Origin: Sphingobacterium hotanense | GTDB lineage: Bacteria; Bacteroidota; Bacteroidia; Sphingobacteriales; Sphingobacteriaceae | Reading direction: 5' to 3' | DNA: 64,000 nucleotides | Assembly: GCF_008274825.1 (NCBI RefSeq) | Contig: NZ_CP030848.1 | Location: forward strand, 2,480,001 to 2,544,000 | Part shown: piece by piece, positions 35,742 through 43,579 of the stretch | Layout of the letters: each line of letters opens with the position of its first letter | Position numbering within the stretch: position 1 is the stretch's first letter | The notes under the pieces: model-generated | The model's input: only the letters and a program-made list of their open reading frames with translations | Told to the model about the DNA's origin: nothing | Database searches by the model: none | Translations under genes and position numbers: made by a program

Positions 35742-37433
35742 TTATTTTAAAGTGAAATATTCAGCAATTGGGCCTAAGGTTAGTGCTGGGAAGAATGATA
35801 GTGCAGCAACGATAACAATGACTGCGAGAATCATAAATCCGAAAGTAAAGGTGTCGGTTTTTAATGTACCGGAGCTTTCTGGTATATGTCGTTTTGCAGC
35901 GAGAATGCCGGCTATTGCAACAGGACCTATGATAGGAAGGAAACGTCCGAATAACAAAACGATACCCGTACTGATGTTCCACCAATAGGTGTTATCTGCT
36001 AATCCTTCAAAACCACTACCATTGTTGGCTGCCGCAGAAGTATATTCATAAAGGATTTCTGAGAAACCATGGAAACCCGGGTTATTTGTGGTAGCAACGC
36101 CCCATGAAGGGATAGAACTTGTTAAAGCGGTTCCAACGAGAATTAGGAAAGGATGAAGAAGGGCAATGATCATGGCAATTTTCATTTCCTTTGCTTCCAC
36201 TTTCTTGCCCATAAACTCTGGAGTTCGCCCGACCATCAGTCCACTGATAAAAACTGCGAGTACAATAAATACAAAGAAGTTTAAGATGCCTACGCCACAA
36301 CCGCCATAGAAGGCATTAATCATCATACCGAGGAGCTCATTCATGCCAGACAGCGCCATACCACTATCATGCATCGAGTTGATTGATCCGGTGGAGATAA
36401 CCGTAGTAACGATAGACCAGAATCCTGCTGCTACTGCACCTATGCGTACTTCCTTGCCCTCCATTGCACCATTATCCATGTTGATGCCCATCGCTGCAAT
36501 AGCAGGATTACCTGCCTGTTCCATTTGGACATTTGGTATCACTAGACATATAAACCCAAACGTCATGACTGCGAATATCACCCAGGCGAACTTTTTCCTT
36601 CGTATATAATAACCAAAAGCAAAGATCATGGCGATCGGAATAATAAACTGTGCTACCATCTCGGTCATATTGCTCAAAAAACTGGGGTTTTCTAAAGGGT
36701 GGTTGGAATTGGCTCCAAAGAAACCGCCACCATTTGTACCAACGTGCTTTATGGCGACAAATGCAGCTACAGGCCCAGTCGATATGATAATACTATCTCC
36801 TGTAAGTCCGATCATCTGATCCTTTCCCTGATAGGTCATTGGAGTTCCCTGATACAGGAGAATAGTCGCAACCAACAAGGAGATGGGCAACAGTATTCGT
36901 GTACAGGATTTTACAAATAGTTGGTAGAAGTTACCCAATGTATCCGTCTGCTTTTCTCGAAATGCTTTAAAGAGCATCGCCGCCGCAGCCATCCCCACTC
37001 CAGCACTTACGAACTGCAAGAACATCAACATACCCTGAGACAGGTAGCTGACACCGCTTTCGCCGGAGTAATGTTGTAAATTACAATTCACGACAAAAGA
37101 AATTGCGGTGTTAAAGGCTAAGTCAGGACGCATACCGGGGTTGTTATCCGGATTCAAGGGCAATAGATGCTGTAACATCAATACGGCCATCGTTAAAAAC
37201 AACCAAAACAGGTTGATAATCAGTAAGGAACCCAGGTTCTCTTTCCATGTCATTTCACGATTCGGATCGATTCCGGAGAATTTATAGATTAGCCGATCTA
37301 TTGGTCCAAAGACAGGGTCTAAAAAGGTACGTTCTGAAAGGTATACTTTTGCTATGTATCGTCCTAAAGGAATTCCTAAGAGCACCGTAATTAGGAACAT
37401 GAAGATGACAGCAATAATTTCTGTGTTCATCAT
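35742..37433 (-). CDS. kdpA: K+-transporting ATPase subunit A
   Basis: A 563-residue polytopic membrane protein of the K+ channel superfamily. Selectivity-filter segments are visible at about 108-126 (NTAISFVVNCNLQHYSGES) and 232-250 (GTNGGGFFGANSNHPLENP), both close to consensus. It binds and translocates K+ across the inner membrane within KdpFABC. It starts 8 bp after kdpF and is followed 10 bp later by kdpB. Confidence 0.97.
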   Translation of the reverse strand: MMNTEIIAVIFMFLITVLLGIPLGRYIAKVYLSERTFLDPVFGPIDRLIYKFSGIDPNREMTWKENLGSLLIINLFWLFLTMAVLMLQHLLPLNPDNNPGMRPDLAFNTAISFVVNCNLQHYSGESGVSYLSQGMLMFLQFVSAGVGMAAAAMLFKAFREKQTDTLGNFYQLFVKSCTRILLPISLLVATILLYQGTPMTYQGKDQMIGLTGDSIIISTGPVAAFVAIKHVGTNGGGFFGANSNHPLENPSFLSNMTEMVAQFIIPIAMIFAFGYYIRRKKFAWVIFAVMTFGFICLVIPNVQMEQAGNPAIAAMGINMDNGAMEGKEVRIGAVAAGFWSIVTTVISTGSINSMHDSGMALSGMNELLGMMINAFYGGCGVGILNFFVFIVLAVFISGLMVGRTPEFMGKKVEAKEMKIAMIIALLHPFLILVGTALTSSIPSWGVATTNNPGFHGFSEILYEYTSAAANNGSGFEGLADNTYWWNISTGIVLLFGRFLPIIGPVAIAGILAAKRHIPESSGTLKTDTFTFGFMILAVIVIVAALSFFPALTLGPIAEYFTLK

Positions 37434-37441
37434 AATTAGTT

Positions 37442-37519
37442 TTAAAATTTTTCCGGATAGATCAGCACATACACGATGTACAGAAATACCATAATCGATA
37501 TAATTAATAAGCTGATCAT
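37442..37519 (-). CDS. kdpF: K+-transporting ATPase subunit F (25 residues)
   Basis: A 25-codon frame, ATG 37519-37517 to TAA 37444-37442, encodes a single hydrophobic helix starting MISLLIISIMVFLYIVYVLI and ending in PEKF, the typical KdpF pattern including the C-terminal Pro-Glu-Lys-Phe. KdpF is a one-helix subunit that stabilises KdpFABC. It lies exactly where expected, 8 bp before kdpA, and its ATG follows the preceding stop (37521) by one base. It is below the usual gene-finder length cut-off. Confidence 0.93.
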   Translation of the reverse strand: MISLLIISIMVFLYIVYVLIYPEKF

Positions 37520-37520
37520 G

Positions 37521-37856
37521 TTAGTTCTCTAAGATGGTTTTCATATATATTGGTCGAAGTTCTTTGGGCAAGAAGTCTATATGCAAACGCAGACTTGCGG
37601 GAGATTCACAATGGGATATCCGTTCCAGGAACTCATTCTCTATAGCGTTCCTTTCATGCAAGGAACCGTTATAATATAAGATTCCAATAATATTGATGGC
37701 TTCTTTTGCCAGTCCTTGTTCTTCATTGTTCCCATTTAAACAACGAATACAATAATCTGCCACATTTTGTAATACCGTATATTCAGTTACATTCTGTTCA
37801 GCGGGCACACATTCCGGAAACCATTCATGGATACTGCTAATGATTTTATTTTTCAT
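37521..37856 (-). CDS. Hypothetical 111-residue protein in kdp operon
   Basis: A soluble, helix-rich protein with no signal peptide or membrane segment, containing Cys residues at about 16, 36, 39 and 83. I do not recognise the family. It lies 4 bp after the 27-codon microprotein gene and one base before kdpF, so it is translated with the K+ pump genes. A regulatory or assembly role for the pump is a guess from position. Confidence 0.75.
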   Translation of the reverse strand: MKNKIISSIHEWFPECVPAEQNVTEYTVLQNVADYCIRCLNGNNEEQGLAKEAINIIGILYYNGSLHERNAIENEFLERISHCESPASLRLHIDFLPKELRPIYMKTILEN

Positions 37857-37860
37857 GGCC

Positions 37861-37944
37861 TTAGATTTTGTCGAAAAAATTGATCGATTTGTAGAATATT
37901 AGAAAGCATAGTGTACAGACTATGATTAAGATTACAGTTACCAT
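37861..37944 (-). CDS. 27-residue hydrophobic microprotein heading the kdp operon
   Basis: ATG 37944-37942 to TAA 37863-37861 encodes 27 residues: a run of about 17 hydrophobic residues starting MVTVILIIVCTLCFLIF, then YKSINFFDKI with mixed charge. It has KdpF-like topology (one helix, short charged cytoplasmic tail) but a different sequence. It is 4 bp upstream of the 111-residue gene and probably the first gene of the kdp transcript. Real coding is supported by spacing, composition and position. Conservation could not be tested here. Confidence 0.6.
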   Translation of the reverse strand: MVTVILIIVCTLCFLIFYKSINFFDKI

Positions 37945-38120
37945 AATTGCGCGTTAAAGGGTTGATTCAATAGAAAAGCATTTATGCTTATTCCGATGTT
38001 ACCAAGTGTTTTCATCTCTTTTGTTTTCCGAGGGATGCCAAAAGAGATACCACGAGAACGACCAGACATATAAGAGACTAACCAATAGCACTTTAAGAAA
38101 AACCATAAAAAACAGCGCAT

Positions 38121-38147
38121 AAAAAAAGCCTATCAAAATGATAGGCT
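38121..38147 (-). terminator. Rho-independent terminator after the sigma-54 activator gene
   Basis: On the minus strand AGCCTATCA and TGATAGGCT form a perfect 9-bp stem with a 3-base loop, followed by a seven-T run (38127-38121). It separates the response regulator gene (ending 38169) from the kdp operon, which therefore needs its own promoter in 37945-38120. Confidence 0.8.
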
Positions 38148-38168
38148 CCTTCTCAATATGAAAGGCTT

Positions 38169-39512
38169 TTAGAGTTTGTACTCTTCGATTTTCCGGTACA
38201 GTGTGGCTATTCCAATTCCCAACAAACGGGCTGCTTCTGCTTTGTTATTGTGTGTATGATGAAGAACGCGCTGTATATGTTCCTTTTCTACATCGTGTAA
38301 AGCGAAGGAACTGGAAGAATGACTTTTCGGCTTCTCTACCTGTATATCATACGGAAGGCTATTTAGCCCAAGCCTATCGCCGTCCATTAAGATGAGGCTA
38401 CGCTCGACTACATTCTTTAACTCTCGGATATTTCCCCTCCAATGATGGTTCTTCATCGCATCGATATATGCGCTATCAACTTGGGGGATTTTCATATTCA
38501 TTTTGCTTGAACATATTCCGACAAAAAACTCGATGAGCATAGGAATATCGGATGGTCGATCCTTTAAAGCCGGCAAATGAATATTGAATACGGAGAGTCT
38601 ATAAAATAAATCGGCACGAAAAAGACCCTCTTCGGCTTCTTTTTCTAGATCTCTGTTAGTGGCTGCTATTACGCGTACATTTACCTTTGTTGGCTTACTT
38701 TCTCCCACTTTTATGAACTCTCCCGTTTCTAAAACCCGCAGGATTTTCGCCTGCAGCTCTAGCGGCATCTCTCCAATTTCGTCTAGAAATATAGTTCCTA
38801 AATTCGCTTCCTCAAATAATCCTGCCTTATCCTTCATCGCTCCCGTAAATGAGCCGGCGATATGTCCGAAAAGCTCGCTTTCTAACAAATCCTTACTAAA
38901 TGCAGAGCAGTTGATTGCGACAAATGACTTCGCACTTCGTTTACTAGCGTAATGAATCGCTTGTGCAAATACTTCTTTCCCCGTTCCCGTTTCGCCCAAT
39001 AAGAGCACGGTACTATCCGTTGGTGCTACGCGCTCGGCTAGATTGATCGCATTTTTGAGCTCTCTGGACTGCCCAATGATTTGATCGAAAGAATATTTCT
39101 TCCCTACTTGAGCCTCAAGCTTAGCAATTCGCTTTGCCATTTTTACTTTCTCGAATGCTTTATATAACAAGGGGATAATCTTATTGTTATCATCGCCTTT
39201 CGTCATATAATCGAAGGCACCATTTTTTATAGCCTGTACGCCATCGCTTATCTGCCCATAGGCGGTCATCAGGATAACTTCCGTCAAAGGTTGCTGCTTT
39301 TTTATTTCGAGAACGAAGTCAACACCATTTCCGTCGGGGAGTTTGACATCCGAGATAACGACATCAAATTCACGTTGTTTAAGTTGCTGTAATCCAATTT
39401 TTAAATCGGCTGCTTGTTGAATTTCTAAATCCTCCCATTCCAGTTCGATTATTCGGGCAAGTAACTGACGAAGTTTATCTTCATCATCGATAATTAACAT
39501 ACGGTTCTGCAT
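38169..39512 (-). CDS. Sigma-54-dependent response regulator (NtrC family) near kdp
   Basis: A regulator of about 447 residues: receiver domain with phospho-acceptor Asp in VVISDVKLPDGNG (about residue 55), AAA+ domain with Walker A GETGTGKE and FLDEIGEM, and a C-terminal Fis-type HTH (KAEAARLLGIGIATLYRKIEE). The sigma-54-contact loop reads GSFTGA instead of GAFTGA. Start ATG 39512 (MQNRMLIIDDED) is preferred over a TTG at 39533. It probably receives phosphate from the kinase at 29155-30918 and controls the kdp operon in place of KdpE. That wiring is inference from clustering. Confidence 0.88.
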   Translation of the reverse strand: MQNRMLIIDDEDKLRQLLARIIELEWEDLEIQQAADLKIGLQQLKQREFDVVISDVKLPDGNGVDFVLEIKKQQPLTEVILMTAYGQISDGVQAIKNGAFDYMTKGDDNNKIIPLLYKAFEKVKMAKRIAKLEAQVGKKYSFDQIIGQSRELKNAINLAERVAPTDSTVLLLGETGTGKEVFAQAIHYASKRSAKSFVAINCSAFSKDLLESELFGHIAGSFTGAMKDKAGLFEEANLGTIFLDEIGEMPLELQAKILRVLETGEFIKVGESKPTKVNVRVIAATNRDLEKEAEEGLFRADLFYRLSVFNIHLPALKDRPSDIPMLIEFFVGICSSKMNMKIPQVDSAYIDAMKNHHWRGNIRELKNVVERSLILMDGDRLGLNSLPYDIQVEKPKSHSSSSFALHDVEKEHIQRVLHHTHNNKAEAARLLGIGIATLYRKIEEYKL

Positions 39513-39583
39513 AGGGCATCTCGGCTTTTCCAAGCTAAATTAGAAAATTAGGCTAGGATTAAAATTTAAAAAAGGAACATTCC

Positions 39584-39604
39584 AGATTCTTTTCAGAATC
39601 TTTT
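39584..39604. promoter_or_regulatory. Inverted/direct repeat upstream of OmpR-type regulator
   Basis: AGATTCT (39584-39590) is inverted as AGAATCT (39595-39601). TCTTTT also repeats directly at 39588 and 39599, one helical turn (11 bp) apart, the spacing of OmpR-family sites. It lies about 20 bp before the regulator gene and between two divergent response regulator genes, so autoregulation is plausible. Confidence 0.4.
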
Positions 39605-39622
39605 AACTTAATTGTATTTTTA

Positions 39623-40300
39623 ATGCACATGAAGATACTAATTATAGAAGACGAACTAGCTCTGTTACAAACTGTTGAAGAATTTTTAAAAAGTGAAAAC
39701 TTTCTGACGGAAACGGCACATGATTTTCATGCAGGGTTAGAAAAGGCGTTGACGTATGATTATGATTGTATATTGTTGGACATTATGCTCCCCGGCGGGT
39801 CTGGTTTAGATATATTGATGGCGCTAAAAGAGCAACATAAAAAACAACCGGTGTTGATTTTATCCGCTAAGGACTCTGTTGAAGATAAAGTATTAGGTTT
39901 AGAGATTGGTGCGGATGACTATCTTGCGAAACCCTTCCATCTAGCAGAATTATTGGCTAGAGTAAAATCTATTATCCGCAGAAATGCCCGAGACGGTGAG
40001 AAACTACTGCAATATAAGAATGTGACGGTAGACCCCGATAACCGTCAAGTTATGGTTGATGGAAAGGAAATGGTCTTGAACCGTAAAGAATATGATCTAT
40101 TTTATTATTTCATCCTACGTCCGAACAAATTGATGGAGAAGACGAGTCTTATCGAATCAGTTTGGGGCGATAGTTCAGATCAAGCGGATAGTTTAGATTT
40201 TATCTATTCCCAAATCAAGAATATTCGTAAAAAGCTAAAAGAAGCTCAGGCTGATATGGACCTTCAGGCTGTATACGGTGTGGGCTATAAACTTGTTTAG
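39623..40300 (+). CDS. OmpR-family response regulator
   Basis: A 225-residue regulator (or 223 from the second Met, 39629) with a receiver domain (IIEDE acidic pair, phospho-acceptor Asp in DCILLDIMLPGGSG, the switch Lys in DYLAKPF) and a winged-helix DNA-binding domain ending in QAVYGVGYKLV. It ends directly against the start of the sensor kinase gene (TAG then ATG, no gap), so the two form one two-component system. The targets may be the PepSY-like genes 150 bp downstream. Divergent from the sigma-54 activator gene. Confidence 0.92.
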   Translation: MHMKILIIEDELALLQTVEEFLKSENFLTETAHDFHAGLEKALTYDYDCILLDIMLPGGSGLDILMALKEQHKKQPVLILSAKDSVEDKVLGLEIGADDYLAKPFHLAELLARVKSIIRRNARDGEKLLQYKNVTVDPDNRQVMVDGKEMVLNRKEYDLFYYFILRPNKLMEKTSLIESVWGDSSDQADSLDFIYSQIKNIRKKLKEAQADMDLQAVYGVGYKLV

Positions 40301-41584
40301 ATGTCAGTATCGATAAAATATTATACAAATCGATTTCTAGTGATCACGATCTTGATCATTATCGCGGTGTGGGCCTTGCTGTTTTACGCCTTCATGATGG
40401 ACGAGGTATATGATAATGTGGATGATGGACTGAAAAACCAAAAAATTGAAATTATACGGGAAGCATTCAAGAATCCTAGTATCCTAGAGGAGAATCGGAA
40501 TTACGGCATCAATCAGTTTCGGATCCTCCCGACCTCTGATAGTGAAGATTTGGATAAAAATCACTTTTCCAGGGAGTTCATGTATATGCCTTATGACGAG
40601 GAAGATGAGCCTTACAGAGTACTTAAAACCGGCTTCTACAGTAAGGATGGGGCTCCATATAGGCTAGAGATTAGGACTTCAACCGTGGAAGAGGATGACT
40701 ATTCAATTAATTTAGGTATTGCTTTGACGGTTTTGTACTTGGTGATTGTACTGAGCATACTAGTCGTAAACTATTACGTTATGAGTCGCGCATGGAAGCC
40801 TTTTCAGGAAATACTGGCCAACTTGAGCCGATATCGCTTTGGACACTCGAAGAGCTTTGAACCGATTCCTACGAAGGTTAAAGAATTTGAAGAACTCAAT
40901 GGTCAGATTGTCAATATGATCAGTCGCAATGAAGAAGTCTTTGCCGGACAGAAGCGTTTTCTCGAGAATGCCTCGCATGAATTACAAACACCATTAGCCA
41001 TTACGATCAGCAAATTGGAACTACTGATGCAAGAAGGCGCATTGGATGAAAGTCAGCTCGTGCGTGTGTCAGAAGCTAAACAGTCGCTCCACCGCATGGT
41101 CGCATTGAATAAATCCTTATTAATGCTTTCCCGTATCGATAACAACCAATATAGCGAAATGCAGGAAGTGAATTTCAACGAAGTCCTGAGAAACCTGCTT
41201 CATGACATGGAAGATATTATAGAATACAAAGGAATTGAAGTGGAGTTAAATGAGCAGGGTAATTTCGAGACGGAATTTAATGCGGATCTAGCACAAATTA
41301 TGCTCTCGAATTTGATTCGAAATGCGATAAAATACAATAGCTCGCCGGGTAGAATATGGATTCAAATCACTGATTCGACTATAGATATTGCCAATAGCAG
41401 CAACAGCGGTGCGCTTAATCCGGCTTACATATTCGAGCGTTTTCATAAAGGCAGTCAGGATAACAATTCGAATGGATTAGGTCTTTCTATAGTTCAGTCG
41501 ATATTAGAACAACATATGCATATCAAACTTGCGTATCATTACGAAGGATCGCTGCAGCACTTTGTATTGAAGAAACAAAGCTAA
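40301..41584 (+). CDS. Sensor histidine kinase
   Basis: A 427-residue kinase with membrane helices at about 12-32 and 135-158, and a periplasmic domain of about 100 residues rich in acidic residues (DEEDEPY). A short juxtamembrane linker precedes a HisKA domain with the phospho-His in NASHELQTPLAI (His226) and a HATPase ending in NGLGLSIVQSIL. The acidic sensor region could bind cations, but this is speculation. It pairs with the OmpR-type regulator just upstream and is followed by a long perfect hairpin at 41632-41672. Confidence 0.9.
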   Translation: MSVSIKYYTNRFLVITILIIIAVWALLFYAFMMDEVYDNVDDGLKNQKIEIIREAFKNPSILEENRNYGINQFRILPTSDSEDLDKNHFSREFMYMPYDEEDEPYRVLKTGFYSKDGAPYRLEIRTSTVEEDDYSINLGIALTVLYLVIVLSILVVNYYVMSRAWKPFQEILANLSRYRFGHSKSFEPIPTKVKEFEELNGQIVNMISRNEEVFAGQKRFLENASHELQTPLAITISKLELLMQEGALDESQLVRVSEAKQSLHRMVALNKSLLMLSRIDNNQYSEMQEVNFNEVLRNLLHDMEDIIEYKGIEVELNEQGNFETEFNADLAQIMLSNLIRNAIKYNSSPGRIWIQITDSTIDIANSSNSGALNPAYIFERFHKGSQDNNSNGLGLSIVQSILEQHMHIKLAYHYEGSLQHFVLKKQS

Positions 41585-41631
41585 TACGTTTATTATTTGA
41601 TTTTTTACAGGACACAGAAGCTTTGTAGCTC

Positions 41632-41672
41632 ATGAATAATAGAAAAAAACTTATCTTTTTTCTATTATTCAT
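41632..41672. terminator. Perfect 17-bp hairpin after the two-component genes
   Basis: ATGAATAATAGAAAAAA (41632-41648) pairs fully with 41656-41672 across a 7-base loop. The stem is AT-rich with T/A tracts, consistent with a bidirectional Rho-independent terminator separating the kinase gene from the PepSY-like genes. Confidence 0.6.
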
Positions 41673-41734
41673 TTAAAATTCCCAATTGTTTACAGTTTTG
41701 CTATCGATTATTGTAGTATAATAATTGATAGAAC

Positions 41735-42178
41735 ATGAAAAATATAGTAAAAATAGCACTTGTTGGCTTGATCGCAGGATCATCATTTCAAGCGATCGGA
41801 CAAGAAAAGATTATTCAGTTGAATGCTTTACCAAAAACTGCACAATCCTTTATCTCCGCTCATTATAAACAAGAGAAGGTGGCATTGGTGAAATCGGAAA
41901 AAGAACTTCTTTCGCCGATCGAATACCAAGTGGTATTGGCCAATGGTACTAAAGTGGAATTTGACAAAAACGGTAATTGGACCGAAGTCGACGCGAAGAA
42001 GAACGCTGTTCCCCAAAGCATTATTCCAGCATCAATCAGAGAATATGTCAAAAAGAGCTTCCCAAACAACGAAATCGTACAGATCTCCAAAGATTCTCGT
42101 GACATCGAGGTGGAATTAACAAGTGGTATTGATCTTAAATTCAATACGAAAGGTGAATTTATCAGAGTTGACGACTAA
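41735..42178 (+). CDS. PepSY-like (PF11396-type) periplasmic protein
   Basis: A 147-residue secreted protein: signal peptide MKNIVKIALVGLIAGSSFQA (cleavage near IGQ/EK), then two related modules. Each has a 'LPKTAQSFI'/'IPASIREYVKKSFPN' helix followed by strands carrying VEFDKNGNW and LKFNTKGEFIRVDD. This is the pattern of the PepSY-like/BLIP-like family common in Bacteroidota. The function is unknown. Such genes often sit beside two-component systems, as here. The next gene is a lipoprotein paralogue 37 bp on. Confidence 0.82.
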   Translation: MKNIVKIALVGLIAGSSFQAIGQEKIIQLNALPKTAQSFISAHYKQEKVALVKSEKELLSPIEYQVVLANGTKVEFDKNGNWTEVDAKKNAVPQSIIPASIREYVKKSFPNNEIVQISKDSRDIEVELTSGIDLKFNTKGEFIRVDD

Positions 42179-42215
42179 ACAAGATTAAAAAACAAATTAC
42201 TCAATATATAAGCAC

Positions 42216-42665
42216 ATGAAAAAGTTATTATTAAGCATCAGTCTCGTTTTATCCATTGCATTATTAACAATGTCTTGCGACAAAGAAACTGTCGTTACGG
42301 AAAGCGATTTACCTACTACAGCCTCTCAATTTATCAATAGCAATTTCAATGGGGTGAAAATCCTATCGGTAGTTGAAGAGAAAGAAGGGCTATCTGGCAA
42401 GGAATATGAAGTCTTGTTAGATAACGGAATTGAAATCAAATTTGATAAAAATGGTAATTGGCTAGATATCGATGCAGTTAACGACTCCTCAGTATTACCG
42501 GATAATCTAATCCCTGCATCTATCCTAAGCTATGTAAAAGAAAACTACCCAAATAGTGGTATTAATAGCATAGAGAAAGAAAACTACGGCTACGATATTG
42601 AATTAACAAATGGTCTAGACCTCGTTTTCGATAAAGAAGGAAAATTCGTAAGAATCGATCCATAA
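42216..42665 (+). CDS. PepSY-like lipoprotein, paralogue of the preceding gene
   Basis: A 149-residue lipoprotein: signal sequence with lipobox LLTMSC (Cys at about residue 21), then the same two-module layout as its neighbour (LPTTASQFINSNFNG, IKFDKNGNWLDID, LIPASILSYVKENYPNSG, LVFDKEGKFVRIDP). The two proteins are clear tandem paralogues, one soluble and one membrane-tethered. They probably share a transcript (37-bp gap) ended by the strong hairpin at 42692-42733. The role is unknown. Confidence 0.83.
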   Translation: MKKLLLSISLVLSIALLTMSCDKETVVTESDLPTTASQFINSNFNGVKILSVVEEKEGLSGKEYEVLLDNGIEIKFDKNGNWLDIDAVNDSSVLPDNLIPASILSYVKENYPNSGINSIEKENYGYDIELTNGLDLVFDKEGKFVRIDP

Positions 42666-42691
42666 TTCGGGGAAATTTCTGAATTCATAAA

Positions 42692-42733
42692 GAAAAAGAA
42701 AGGCGAGGTTTTTAATCTCGCCTTTTCTTTTTC
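42692..42733. terminator. Bidirectional terminator
   Basis: GAAAAAGAAAGGCGAG (42692-42707) pairs with CTCGCCTTTTCTTTTTC (42717-42733) around a 9-base loop, giving T tracts in both directions between the convergent PepSY-like and SIMPL genes. Confidence 0.85.
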
Positions 42734-42748
42734 TTCATCTATCTATGC

Positions 42749-43483
42749 TTAGTTGGATAAGTAGCTAGCTTTGACCGTAATATTTGCCGTTTTGTTTCTG
42801 GATGTTGTATTGAAAGCTCCGCCGTACGAAAACTCTTCATTATCGTTTTGGCCTGTTATTTGAAAAATACCCAAGTCTGCTTTCACTAATTCACCCAAGG
42901 AGGATCCCGCCTCTTTAGCAATGTTTTCAGCCCTCAGGCGTGCATTTTGGGATGCTTGAGAGATCAGCTTCAACTTCAAATCTTCAAGCCCGGAGAAATA
43001 ATAACTCGGCGTATTGGAGCTAAGCTCGATTCCCTGCGAGATCAACGTAGAAATTTCTCTGGATGCATCATCCACCTTATTCAAATCTTTCGATTCTACA
43101 CTGACTGTTTGCATTAAGTTATAGCCCGTAAATGTATTGGAAGAATGACCGTTAGCATCCGTATAATAATTGAATTCCCTATTGATGCTGACTGCATTAA
43201 ATAAAATCTCCTTCTCATTAATACCCTTCTGAACTAGGAAATTGCGAACGAGATCTCTGTCGCGTTTTAGTTGCTCAGAAGCCTCACTCAAATCCATGGA
43301 TTTTCGGCTATATGATGCCGACCATTTAACGATGTCTGATGCGAAATCTGTTTTAGCACCGCCGGTAACATTTATAGTATTGGAGTTTTTGTACTTATAC
43401 TTATATGCGTTTCCCAAGATCGCGGCAAAAGCAATCACCGCAATTGCAGCGACAACACTAATTATAATTCCTGCATTTTTCAT
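42749..43483 (-). CDS. SIMPL domain-containing protein (DUF541)
   Basis: A 244-residue protein with an N-terminal signal-anchor helix (GIIISVVAAIAVIAFAAIL) and a SIMPL/DUF541 domain: INVTGGAKTDFASDIVKWSA at the start, LKLKLISQASQNARLRAENIAKEAG in the long helix and TANITVKASY at the end. The family includes oxidative-stress defence protein YggE and BP26, which form periplasmic oligomers. The biochemical function is not settled. Transcribed alone on the minus strand, with a terminator at its 3' end. Confidence 0.88.
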   Translation of the reverse strand: MKNAGIIISVVAAIAVIAFAAILGNAYKYKYKNSNTINVTGGAKTDFASDIVKWSASYSRKSMDLSEASEQLKRDRDLVRNFLVQKGINEKEILFNAVSINREFNYYTDANGHSSNTFTGYNLMQTVSVESKDLNKVDDASREISTLISQGIELSSNTPSYYFSGLEDLKLKLISQASQNARLRAENIAKEAGSSLGELVKADLGIFQITGQNDNEEFSYGGAFNTTSRNKTANITVKASYLSN

Positions 43484-43579
43484 AAGCTAAATCCGTTTTA
43501 TATTAAAAATGTTATACTGAATTATGATCTAAGTTACCATTTTTTGATTAATATTGAGGTTACCTATTTCTATCAATTT

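Noticed and set aside
37938..38120. A 60-codon minus-strand frame before the kdp microprotein gene
   Set aside because: It begins beside the terminator of the regulator gene, overlaps the microprotein start and has no plausible composition; this stretch is better read as the kdp promoter region.
37945..38120. A sigma-54 promoter expected upstream of the kdp operon
   Set aside because: A -24-like TGGCA (minus strand, 38036-38040) is present, but no GC lies at the required distance for -12, so I could not support a site.
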